From Thiohalocapsa sp. ML1 (GTDB lineage: Bacteria > Pseudomonadota > Gammaproteobacteria > Chromatiales > Chromatiaceae): a stretch of DNA of 64,000 bases. Under the pieces are notes generated by a model. That model was given only the letters and a program-made list of their open reading frames with translations, was not told the DNA's origin and did not search any database. Made by a program: the position numbers and the translations under genes. Positions 45,656 through 57,551 of this stretch are shown here, piece after piece (position 1 is the first letter of the stretch; each line of letters starts with the position of its first letter). The DNA is taken from positions 1 to 64,000 of the forward strand of contig NZ_JABX01000001.1 in the NCBI RefSeq assembly GCF_001469165.1, given 5' to 3'.

Positions 45656-46185
45656 ATGGCCAACTCGCTGCAGGACCAGCTACTGAAGGCGGGGCTCGTC
45701 AGTGAGCAGAATCTCAAGCAAGCGAAGACCAAGCAGCGCAAGGGCAAGCGCGCGGGCGGCGGCCAGAGCGCGGAGTCAGCCCAGCGCAGCGCCGAGGCGC
45801 AACGGGCGGCGGCCGAAAAACGCCAGCACGACCAGGAGCTGAACCGCCAGCGCGAGGAGGAGCGTCGGCGCAAGGCGGATATCGTGGCCCTGTGGCAGCT
45901 AGTGCACGACAATCGCGTACCGCGGGGCAAGAGCGACATCGCCTACAACTTCGCCGACGGCACGGCGCTGAAGCGCATCTACGTCAAGGCCGAGCAACAA
46001 CAGGCCATCGCCGCCGGCACGCTTGCCATCGTGCGCCACGAGAGCTTCTATGAGCTGGTGCCGCAGAGTGTCGCCGAGCGCGCCCTGGAGGTGGACCCGG
46101 CGACGCTCGTGCTCTGGAATCGCCCGCAGCCCGGGGGCGCGGACGCCGACCCTTACGCGGATTTCGAGGTCCCGGACGACCTGAT

Positions 46186-46192
<7 letters not shown>
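45656..46192 (+). CDS. DUF2058 (YaiL) family protein
   Basis: A 178-residue protein: [20 protein letters not shown] at the start, then a charged helix (residues 25-85, Lys/Arg/Glu/Gln-rich) and a C-terminal domain with [20 protein letters not shown] and [14 protein letters not shown]. This matches DUF2058/YaiL of gammaproteobacteria, possibly nucleoprotein-associated. The ATG at 45656 has GGAG upstream. Its stop overlaps the possible GTG start of the histidine kinase gene. Confidence 0.92.
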
Positions 46193-48537
<2,345 letters not shown>

Positions 48538-48572
48538 GGCGATTTCTGTCAAAGAACATACCGCCTGGCTTG

Positions 48573-48657
48573 TCTTTTCGCCCGCCTTCTGCGTCGCGGC
48601 AGCGGGTGCATAGTTCGACTATGCACCCGCTGCCGCTCCTTGAAGGCAGACGAAAAT
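48573..48657. terminator. Large nested inverted repeat between convergent genes
   Basis: A 19-bp perfect stem, GCGGCAGCGGGTGCATAGT (48596-48614), loop TCG, and its complement (48618-48636). It is flanked by a second, imperfect inverted pair, TTTTCGCCCGCCTTC (48576-48590) and GAAGGCAGACGAAAA (48642-48656). It lies between the kinase gene and the convergent lpd-like gene and is suited to be a bidirectional terminator. The size is larger than needed and could equally be a mobile palindromic element. Confidence 0.7.
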
Positions 48658-48715
48658 CCTGCGCCATTCGGTACGTTTTTTTCCGGCAATCGCCTGAGCG
48701 CGCCCCCGGCAGGGC

Positions 48716-50125
48716 CTACTCCGCCAGGGTCGCAAGCTCCGTCATGCCGTCGTTTTTGCGCTCCACCTTGCCGTAGGCGTTGTAGAGCGCCGCCTGCAGG
48801 GCCTCTTCGATGACCGGATGGTAGTAGGGCAGGCGCAGCATCGCGCCGACGCTGAGACCCTGCTCAATGCTCCAGCAGATGAGGTGCGCCAAGTGCTCCC
48901 CCTTGGGGCCGACCATCTCGGCACCGCGCAGGCGGCCGTCGGCCTTGTCGGCATAGACGCGCAGCACGCCGCGGTTCTTGCCCATGATGAGCGCACGCCC
49001 GACCGGGGCGAATTTGATCTCGCCGACGACGGTGGTGTCCGGGTCGAGCGCGTCGAAGCGCGCGCCGACGGCGCAGATGTTCGGGTCGCAGAAGTTGATG
49101 TGCAGCGGCGTCTTGCGCCGAAAGGCACGGCGCTCGCCGCGGGCCGCGTTCCAGCCCGCGATGCGGCCCTCGTCGCCGGCCTCGTGCAGGATCTGCCGCT
49201 CGCCGTTGGCGTCGCCGGCGATGAACACGGGCAGGTCGCCCACCTGCAGCGTGTGGCGATTGAATTCCGGCAGGCCGCGGGCGTCGAGCGGCACGCCGAG
49301 GTTGCCGAGCTGAAGGCCGGCGACGTTCGGCACGCGGCCGATGCTGCAGAGCACGCGCTCGACGGCGGCGACGTGCTCGCCCGCCTGCACGCGCAGGCCG
49401 TCCCCGTCGGCGCCGATCTCCGCCGCGGCGCCGAGATGAATCGGAAACTCCTTGCGCATGATCTCGAGCGCGGCGCGGTTCACTTCCGGATCGCGGGTGC
49501 CGCCGATGTGCGCCTGCTGATCGAAGCCCGTGACCGCCACGCCGAGCCGCCGCAGGCTCTGCCCCAGCTCCAGACCGATGGTGCCGAGCCCGACGACGGC
49601 GACGGACTGCGGCAAGTCGTCCAGCTCGAACAGGGTGTCGGTGGTCAGAATCCGGTCGCCGAAGGCCCGCCACGCCGCCGGCACCAGCGGCGTCGAGCCG
49701 GTGGCGATGACGACGGCAGCGGCGCGGATGCGCTGCTTTCCCACCGCCAGCAGCGTCGGCTCCAGGAAGCGCGCGTAGTCTTGGATGAACAGGTCCTCCG
49801 GCAGGTCGTCGGTGCTGCTGCCGAGCACGCGATCGACGAAGGTATCGCGGATGTCCTGCACGTGCGCCATGGCCTCCGGGATGTCGAGGGTCATCTCCGC
49901 GTGGCCGTCGATGCCGTATTTGCCGAGATGCGTGCGCCGGTGATAGTCCTCGGCCACCTGGATCAAGGCCTTCGAGGGCATGCAGCCGACTCGCGCGCAG
50001 GTGGTTCCGGGCTCGCCGCCGTTGATGAGCACGAAGGTCTTGCCGGCCTGCTGCACCTGGGCCATGGCGTTGAGCCCGGCGGTGCCGGAGCCGATGATGG
50101 CGACGTCGACGATTCGTTCTTGCAC
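48716..50125 (-). CDS. Dihydrolipoamide dehydrogenase-like flavoprotein
   Basis: FAD-dependent pyridine nucleotide disulfide oxidoreductase of 469 residues. FAD site: VDVAIIGSGTAGLNAMAQ; redox disulfide: GTTCARVGCMPSK, with the two Cys spaced as in lipoamide dehydrogenase although the motif differs from the classical GGTCLNVGCIPSK; NAD site: SVAVVGLGTIGLELGQSL; second FAD contact: VFIAGDANGE; C-terminal interface: LPYYHPVIEEALQAALYNA with the catalytic His-Glu pair. The GTG at 50125 has AGGAG nine bases upstream and gives a normal N-terminus. No pyruvate or 2-oxoglutarate dehydrogenase gene is adjacent, so the substrate disulfide is not settled. Confidence 0.88.
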   Translation of the reverse strand: MQERIVDVAIIGSGTAGLNAMAQVQQAGKTFVLINGGEPGTTCARVGCMPSKALIQVAEDYHRRTHLGKYGIDGHAEMTLDIPEAMAHVQDIRDTFVDRVLGSSTDDLPEDLFIQDYARFLEPTLLAVGKQRIRAAAVVIATGSTPLVPAAWRAFGDRILTTDTLFELDDLPQSVAVVGLGTIGLELGQSLRRLGVAVTGFDQQAHIGGTRDPEVNRAALEIMRKEFPIHLGAAAEIGADGDGLRVQAGEHVAAVERVLCSIGRVPNVAGLQLGNLGVPLDARGLPEFNRHTLQVGDLPVFIAGDANGERQILHEAGDEGRIAGWNAARGERRAFRRKTPLHINFCDPNICAVGARFDALDPDTTVVGEIKFAPVGRALIMGKNRGVLRVYADKADGRLRGAEMVGPKGEHLAHLICWSIEQGLSVGAMLRLPYYHPVIEEALQAALYNAYGKVERKNDGMTELATLAE

Positions 50126-50372
50126 CTGGCTGTCTCCTCGGGAGGTTTGGCGGGGATGCCCGCGGGGACGTCGGTCCGACGCCGACACCGGCGGGCCGCT
50201 CGGTGATTTACAGGGGTCATCCCGTGCGCTATTTTGCCGGGTTTTTGTCACCCCGATGCAAGCCGCGCCCCGCGTCGCGCGGCTGCATGCGCTCCGGTTC
50301 GCGCATCCGGCAGCAGTATCGACAACCGGTCGGGGGCGACGGTCGCCGCCAACCTTGCGGAGCAGAGTAGAC

Positions 50373-51746
50373 TTGATCGACACCACCGGCCCAACCGATC
50401 GCGCCGCCGCTGCGGCCCCGGCCTGCGCGCCTGCCTATCGCGTCGCCCCGGGCGGCACGCTCCGCGGCTCCGTGCAAGCGCCGGGGGACAAGTCGATCTC
50501 GCATCGGGCGATCATGCTGGGGGCGCTGGCTGATGGCGCGACGCCGGTCACGGGCTTTTTGGAAGGTGCCGACAGCCTGGCGACGCTGGCCGCGTTCCGC
50601 GCCATGGGGGTGCGCATCGACGGCCCCGAGCAGGGGCGGGTGCTGATCCGAGGCGTCGGTCGCGATGGGCTCGCGGCACCCACCGCGCCGCTCGATGTCG
50701 GCAACGCGGGCACGGCCATGCGGCTCCTGTGCGGGCTGCTGGCGGGGCAGCGCTTTGCGAGCACGCTGATCGGCGATGCGTCGCTGTCGCGCCGGCCCAT
50801 GCGCCGCGTGACGGAGCCGCTCGCGCGCATGGGCGCCGCCATCGAGGGCACCGAGGCGGGCACCGCGCCGCTCGTGATCAGCCCAGCGCCGGCGCTCGCG
50901 GCCATCCACTACGACATGCCGATGGCGAGCGCGCAGGTGAAGTCCTGCCTACTGCTCGCCGGGCTCTACGCCCGCGGCGAGACCTGTGTCACCGAGCCCG
51001 CCGTCACCCGCGATCATACCGAGCGCATGCTGACCACCTTCGGCTGCCCGGTGCGTCGCGCGGGTGCCACGGTCTGCGTGCAGGGCGGCAGCCGGCTCAG
51101 GGCCGCGCCGGTGCAAGTGCCGGCCGATATCTCCAGCGCGGCCTTCTTCCTGGTGGGCGCGAGCATCGCCGACGCGGCGGACCTGACGCTGCCGGGGGTG
51201 GGCATCAACCCCACCCGGATCGGCGTGCTGAGCATCCTTGAGGCCATGGGTGCGCGCATCGAGATCACGAACCGCCGCGACTGCGGGGCCGAGCCGGTGG
51301 CCGACATCCGCGTGCAGAGCGCGCCGCTGCACGGCATCGAGATCCCGGCCGAGCAGGTGCCGCTGGCCATCGATGAGTTTCCGGCGCTCTTTATTGCCGC
51401 GGCCTGCGCCGAGGGCGAAACGCTGCTCACGGGCGCGGCGGAGCTCCGCGTCAAGGAGAGCGATCGCATCGCCGTCATGGCCGCGGGGCTGGCGCAGCTC
51501 GGCGTCAGCGCCGAGGTGCTGCCGGACGGCATCCGCATCCGGGGTGTCGGGCAGCATGGGCGGCTCGGCGGCGGTACGATCGACAGCCACGGGGATCACC
51601 GCATCGCGATGGCCTTTGCGATGGCCGCACTCAGGGCCGAGGCGCCGATCCTGGTGCGCGACTGCGAGAACGTGCGCACGTCCTTCCCGGGCTTTGCAGC
51701 GCTCGCCGCCGGGGCCGGGCTCGGCATCGAGGAGCACGACGCGTGA
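50373..51746 (+). CDS. aroA: 3-phosphoshikimate 1-carboxyvinyltransferase (EPSP synthase)
   Basis: Joins shikimate-3-phosphate and PEP, the sixth step of the shikimate pathway. The 457-residue protein has VQAPGDKSISHRAIMLGALA, LDVGNAGTAMRLLCGLL, RPMRRVTEPLARMGA, and the C-terminal ELRVKESDRIAVMAAGL and SHGDHRIAMAFAMA. The likely start is the TTG at 50373, with GGAG about 10 bases upstream; the open frame continues far upstream but is not family-like. The stop overlaps the GTG of cmk by four bases (GTGA), so the two are translationally coupled. The order aroA-cmk-rpsA-ihfB is conserved in gammaproteobacteria. Confidence 0.95.
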   Translation: MIDTTGPTDRAAAAAPACAPAYRVAPGGTLRGSVQAPGDKSISHRAIMLGALADGATPVTGFLEGADSLATLAAFRAMGVRIDGPEQGRVLIRGVGRDGLAAPTAPLDVGNAGTAMRLLCGLLAGQRFASTLIGDASLSRRPMRRVTEPLARMGAAIEGTEAGTAPLVISPAPALAAIHYDMPMASAQVKSCLLLAGLYARGETCVTEPAVTRDHTERMLTTFGCPVRRAGATVCVQGGSRLRAAPVQVPADISSAAFFLVGASIADAADLTLPGVGINPTRIGVLSILEAMGARIEITNRRDCGAEPVADIRVQSAPLHGIEIPAEQVPLAIDEFPALFIAAACAEGETLLTGAAELRVKESDRIAVMAAGLAQLGVSAEVLPDGIRIRGVGQHGRLGGGTIDSHGDHRIAMAFAMAALRAEAPILVRDCENVRTSFPGFAALAAGAGLGIEEHDA

Positions 51747-52444
51747 GCCGGAACAGCGACCCGATCGAGGCCCCGGTCATCACCATCGACGGCCCGTCCG
51801 GCACCGGCAAGGGCACCATCGCCGAGCGCCTCGCGGCGCTGCTCGGCTGGCATGTGCTCGACACCGGCGCGCTGTATCGCTGTGTCGGTCTTGCTGCCGT
51901 GCAGCGGGCCGTGCCGCTCGACGACGATGCCGCGCTCGGCGCGCTTGCGCTGGGGCTCGGCATCCGCTTTGCCGATACCCGCGTGCTGCTCGACGACAGG
52001 GATGTGAGCGGCGACATCCGCACCGCCGCCGCCGGCGAGCATGCCTCCCGCGTGGCGGCCTCCCCCGCCGTGCGCCGAGCGCTGTGGCGATTGCAGCGAG
52101 ACGCCGTGCGCCCGCCCGGGTTGATTGCCGACGGGCGCGACATGGGCACCGTCGTGTTCCCGGAGGCGCTGCTCAAGCTTTACCTGGACGCGAGCCCCTG
52201 GGTGCGCGCGGAACGTCGCTATAACCAGTTGAAAGAAAAAGGCATGGATGCTAACTTGCGCGATCTTGCACGGGACCTGGAAGAACGCGACCGACGCGAT
52301 CGCGAGCGGGCTGTGAGCCCGTCTGTGCCTGCGGCGGACGCCGTCGTCATCGACACCTCCAACCTGGGCATCGACGCGGTGCTCGCCCGCGTGGTCGCAC
52401 AGGTGCGCCAAGTGCTGCCCGCGGCCGTGCCCGATAGCGTCTGA
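51743..52444 (+). CDS. cmk: Cytidylate kinase
   Basis: Phosphorylates CMP and dCMP with ATP. The 233-residue protein has the P-loop IDGPSGTGKGTIAERLA at its start, LDTGALYRCVGLAA (substrate site), IADGRDMGTVVFPEA and ERDRRDRERAVSP in the lid region. Length fits the family. The GTG at 51743 overlaps the aroA stop. Followed by rpsA after about 300 bp. Confidence 0.95.
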   Translation: MSRNSDPIEAPVITIDGPSGTGKGTIAERLAALLGWHVLDTGALYRCVGLAAVQRAVPLDDDAALGALALGLGIRFADTRVLLDDRDVSGDIRTAAAGEHASRVAASPAVRRALWRLQRDAVRPPGLIADGRDMGTVVFPEALLKLYLDASPWVRAERRYNQLKEKGMDANLRDLARDLEERDRRDRERAVSPSVPAADAVVIDTSNLGIDAVLARVVAQVRQVLPAAVPDSV

Positions 52445-52742
52445 CTTGGCCGCCGCGGCCCACATGCCGTGCGCCGGGTTGTCCCGTTGTCATTTAGCGT
52501 GTACCGGTTCGCGTCCTCGACTCGGGGCGCGCACCGAGTCGGGAGAGTCCGAACCGCGGCGACGGTATCGCCGCCATGCGTTGCCGGTGCTCTGCCCCGG
52601 CGTGTCATCAACCCTTGCTTCTGCACAGTAACAGGCCGCGTATCACGTCCGTTCCGCACCGCCGAGCACCGATTCGCAGCGCCACGCGCCGCGACCGGCC
52701 ATCGACAGGGGAGCGCCGTCCGGCCAGGAAACGTCCAACCCC

Positions 52743-54425
<1,683 letters not shown>

Positions 54426-54527
54426 CCCTTGCGGGGCCGCCCCGGCCGCGCGCCGGAAAGCCCTTAGCGTGCGGGTCCGGCGCCGGGGCGGAGCTGCCTG
54501 GGTCGGTTAACGGCGCGCCCCCCCATA

Positions 54528-54705
54528 AACAAGCGTCAAGTTACTCAAAACCACACCAGCACCTTCACAACGAAGGGCCGAGGGCTGCGCGTGCGCGAAC
54601 GCCCTGAACAGCCCTCCTCGGCCCTCGGCCTCCGGACCATGTGCAGCAACGAGCGCGTCAAACAAGACCACTCCTTGCCCTTGTCGGTCTGAGGTGCGGC
54701 CCCCG
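54528..54705 (+). repeat. CTAG-bounded dispersed element, degenerate copy E
   Basis: Contains GCGTCAAGTTACTCAA, a GGGCCGAGGGCTG arm with its complement CCTCGGCCCTCGGCC, AACGAGCGCGTCAAACAAGAC and the right-end TCGGTCTGAGG. Both CTAG ends are lost. It fills most of the 302 bp between rpsA and ihfB and may terminate rpsA. Confidence 0.65.
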
Positions 54706-54727
54706 TAGACTCTCAGGGTGATTCACA

Positions 54728-55075
54728 ATGATGAAATCCGAGCTCATCGAGATCCTGGCCGAGCAGCAAAGTCATCTCGCGTGCAAGGATGTCGAGCTCG
54801 CCGTGCGCTGCATCCTGGAGCAGATGAGCGGCGCACTCGCCGCTGGCGAGCGCATCGAGATTCGCGGCTTCGGCAGCTTCTCGCTGCACTACCGCCCGCC
54901 GCGCATCGGCCGTAATCCGAAGACCGGAGACTCCGTGGCGCTGGCCGGCAAATACGTCCCGCACTTCAAGCCCGGCAAGGAGCTGCGCGACCGCGTCAAC
55001 GCCTCCTATCAAGCCGAGCAGGAGGCGCAGCTTGCGGAACAGGCCGAGGCACCGCTCAAGACCGCGACCGGCTGA
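54728..55075 (+). CDS. ihfB: Integration host factor subunit beta
   Basis: DNA-bending protein of the HU/IHF family, 115 residues. It has [20 protein letters not shown] at the start, [20 protein letters not shown] (core strands), [11 protein letters not shown] on the DNA-intercalating arm with its Pro, and [16 protein letters not shown] ~20-residue Ala/Glu-rich C-terminal extension goes beyond the usual length. Two adjacent ATGs (54728 and 54731) are possible. Position after rpsA is the standard one. Confidence 0.95.
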   Translation: MMKSELIEILAEQQSHLACKDVELAVRCILEQMSGALAAGERIEIRGFGSFSLHYRPPRIGRNPKTGDSVALAGKYVPHFKPGKELRDRVNASYQAEQEAQLAEQAEAPLKTATG

Positions 55076-55274
55076 TCTCTACCCCCGCGCCACCACCGGT
55101 AGAGGGCGCATCATCCTGTTGGACCATTCCGCGGCGCGCCTGCCAGCGACGCCGCGTTCCTGTTTGGCGCCCCCTGCTGTTGACCGCAGCCGCAGCGCGA
55201 AAGCCCGGGGGTAACGCGACTCTTCGGTCAGATCGCTATGGCGGCTTGCGCGGCCGGTGCGGTGCGCTCCCCCT

Positions 55275-56096
55275 CTACTGTCCGTCCGCGGCCGGCGCGG
55301 CGCGCTCCCCTGGATAGTGCGCCGTGATCCAGCGCTCCACCTCGGCGGTTAGCGCCTTCGCGGATTTGCCTCTGGATGGGATGGGCTCGCCGATGACGAG
55401 CCGGATGCTGCCCGGATAGCGCATCAGAGAGCGCGCCGGCCAACAGTCCCCGCTGTTGTGCACCACCGGCAGGACGTCGGCACCGGTCCGGGTGGCCAGC
55501 ATCGCGCCACCGGCATTGAAGTGCCCGAGGGTACCGGGGGGCTGTCGGGTTCCTTCCGGAAAGATCATCACGCTGATCCCCTCGTTGAGCCGCTCCGCGC
55601 CAACCTTGGCGATGGTCTTGAGCGCCTGGGCGCCGGCGGAGCGGTCGATGGCGATGGGCTTGAGCATCGCGAGCCCCCAGCCGAAGAAGGGGATCCACAG
55701 CAGTTCCTTTTTGAGGATTGTGGCCTGCGGCGAGATCAGGAGCTGCAGATAAAAGGTCTCCCAGGGGCTCTGATGGTTGGCCATGACCACGACGGCCCGA
55801 TCCCGGGGGATGTGCTCACGCCCCTGCACCTCGATGTGCACGCCGTTAAGGTACTTGAGCAGCCACATGACGACGGCGCTCCACAGATTCACGAAGCGAT
55901 AGCGCTGTTCGAAGCTCATGAATGGCGCCACCAGGAACACGAGTGGTGCATGCACCATCACGAGCAGCGTGGTCAGCACAAACAAGGCAAGGCTGCGCAG
56001 CCGGATGGACAAGCTCGTGGGCCTGGCGCTGCGGGCGGAGCCGGCGCCCGCGGCGGTGGGCGTCGGGCCTGGCTTCGTGACCGTTCGGGGCTGCAT
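55275..56096 (-). CDS. plsC: 1-acyl-sn-glycerol-3-phosphate acyltransferase
   Basis: Adds the second acyl chain to lysophosphatidic acid in phospholipid synthesis. The 273-residue protein has an N-terminal membrane helix (about 38-60), the catalytic box NHQSPWETF (Asp of NHX4D replaced by Glu) and the glycerol-phosphate box MIFPEGTRQPPGT. The ATG at 56096 has GGAGGAG nine bases upstream. The gene symbol is by family; more than one such enzyme may exist in the genome. Confidence 0.9.
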   Translation of the reverse strand: MQPRTVTKPGPTPTAAGAGSARSARPTSLSIRLRSLALFVLTTLLVMVHAPLVFLVAPFMSFEQRYRFVNLWSAVVMWLLKYLNGVHIEVQGREHIPRDRAVVVMANHQSPWETFYLQLLISPQATILKKELLWIPFFGWGLAMLKPIAIDRSAGAQALKTIAKVGAERLNEGISVMIFPEGTRQPPGTLGHFNAGGAMLATRTGADVLPVVHNSGDCWPARSLMRYPGSIRLVIGEPIPSRGKSAKALTAEVERWITAHYPGERAAPAADGQ

Positions 56097-56136
56097 GTCG
56101 TCGTGCTCCTCCAGTGGGACGGGCGTTCGGCAGTGG

Positions 56137-56173
56137 GGCAGGCTGCCAGCCTGCCAGCCTGCCAGCCTGCCAA
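56137..56173. repeat. 8-bp tandem repeat GCCTGCCA x4
   Basis: Four head-to-tail copies with an inverted half-copy (GGCAGGCTGCC) at the left side, upstream of plsC. Related pieces (CAGGCTTCCAGCCTG) occur at 56204-56218. Confidence 0.8.
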
Positions 56174-56253
56174 CAATAGTGACTCGCGGCGCTGCGGCAG
56201 CCGCAGGCTTCCAGCCTGCCGCAATGTCGCCGCGTGGCTTGCCCGTCGCAGTC

Positions 56254-56709
56254 TCAGGGATTCCAGAACTTGACCAAGCTAACCACCAGCGCGCCGACGG
56301 CCACCGTGGTACTGAAGGACCAAAGCATGAAACGGTCCATGCGTCTTTGCAGCTCGCGCATGTCCTGCCGGGCTGCCTCGAAGCGTTTATCCATGTCTGC
56401 CTGGATGGACTCGAAGCGCTTGTCGACCTGCTCGAAGCGCTTGTCGACCTGCTCGAAGCGCTTGTCGATCTGCTCGAAGCGCTTGTCGATCTGCTCGAAG
56501 CGCTTGTCGATCTGCTCCAAGCGCTTCTCCATCTGCGCGAACCCTTCTCGCATCAACTCGCGCTGATGCCGCAGCTCCTCTTCGACGCGCACCATGCGCT
56601 CGCGCAGCTCGATCTCGTAGACCGCCGGCGGTTTGCCGAGACTACGTTCCGCGAGCCAGTCGCCAAGGTGGTCTTTGATGAACTCGATGTCTTCCTGTGC
56701 CAGGGCCAT
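56254..56709 (-). CDS. Coiled-coil protein with heptapeptide repeats and C-terminal membrane helix
   Basis: A 151-residue protein from the ATG at 56709. Residues 1-55 are helical (MALAQEDIEFIKDHLGDWLA). Residues 62-105 carry about five exact or near-exact copies of the heptad EQIDKRF/EQVDKRF, encoded by a 21-bp tandem DNA repeat at 56411-56528. A C-terminal segment, LWSFSTTVAVGALVVSLV, is a membrane helix. The structure is a membrane-anchored coiled coil whose length could change by slippage. Function is unknown; similar proteins are often found singly in proteobacteria. Confidence 0.75.
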   Translation of the reverse strand: MALAQEDIEFIKDHLGDWLAERSLGKPPAVYEIELRERMVRVEEELRHQRELMREGFAQMEKRLEQIDKRFEQIDKRFEQIDKRFEQVDKRFEQVDKRFESIQADMDKRFEAARQDMRELQRRMDRFMLWSFSTTVAVGALVVSLVKFWNP

Positions 56710-56897
56710 GTCTGCTGCCGTCGGTCGCTGCTTCGACGCCAGTATATCAACCCGATTCGACAGGTTGCGGGCTCGCCCGCTGGCGTGGTCGGGGCCATCT
56801 CCCGAACAGGAAGCAACTCGCTTGCCCCGCGCCGACCCCCGACCCGCGGTGACCCGCCCCGCCGAGCCCCGAGCGCCGAGCGCCGGCCCTCGCCCGC

Positions 56898-57551
56898 TCA
56901 GCGAATATCCTCCGGCTGGTCCTTGCGCAGGTAGGCCTCTTCCTCCGGCGTCAGATCCACGTCGTCGAAGCCCGTGACCATTGGCATCACGTGGTCGCGG
57001 AAGGAGTGCCCGGTGGTCAGCATGTAGACGTGGATAAAAGCAAAGGTCAGGATCGCGAAGGCTGCCGCGGTGTGCACGAAGGCGACGCCCTGCAGATACT
57101 CCGGGGCGTGCGGCAGGTTCCGCCACGAGAAATAGAAGAGGTAGATGAGCCCGCTGATCCAGATGGCCGGGAACAGCACGAGCTTCAGCATCGTATAGGC
57201 CAGTGCCTGCAAGGGGTTGTGCTTGCGCCAATAGGCCTTGCGATACGGATGCCGCTCACCGCGGAAGATGCCGAAGCTGTAGTAGCGGAAGACGCCCCAC
57301 ATGCCGTGAATGGTCGGGATGAAGTGCCGCCAACTGCGGGTGGTGAAGAGCCAGAAGGTGCCGAAGGCCCACAGCACCAGCAGCGCCATCGCCGCGCCGG
57401 TGTGCAGGGTCACCGCGTCCTCGAAAGAGAATAGGCCGTGGAAGCCATGCAGGCCGAAGCCGGTGAAGAGCAGCACGACGATCAGGAGCATTTGCGCCCA
57501 GTGCCAGAAGCGCTCGAACAGGCTGAAGATCTTGACGCGACGCATTGCCAT
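56898..57551 (-). CDS. Cytochrome b/b6-type membrane subunit
   Basis: A 217-residue membrane protein starting MAMRRVKIFSLFERFWHWAQ, with four helices and His residues in FERFWHWAQ, VTLHTGAAMALL, FVHTAAAFA and FIHVYMLTTGHSF that fit two b-type hemes (Ni-hydrogenase cytochrome b/thiosulfate reductase cytochrome b fold). Its ATG overlaps the stop of the upstream octaheme gene (TGATG), so the two are made together. It probably exchanges electrons between the quinone pool and the octaheme cytochrome. Confidence 0.88.
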   Translation of the reverse strand: MAMRRVKIFSLFERFWHWAQMLLIVVLLFTGFGLHGFHGLFSFEDAVTLHTGAAMALLVLWAFGTFWLFTTRSWRHFIPTIHGMWGVFRYYSFGIFRGERHPYRKAYWRKHNPLQALAYTMLKLVLFPAIWISGLIYLFYFSWRNLPHAPEYLQGVAFVHTAAAFAILTFAFIHVYMLTTGHSFRDHVMPMVTGFDDVDLTPEEEAYLRKDQPEDIR

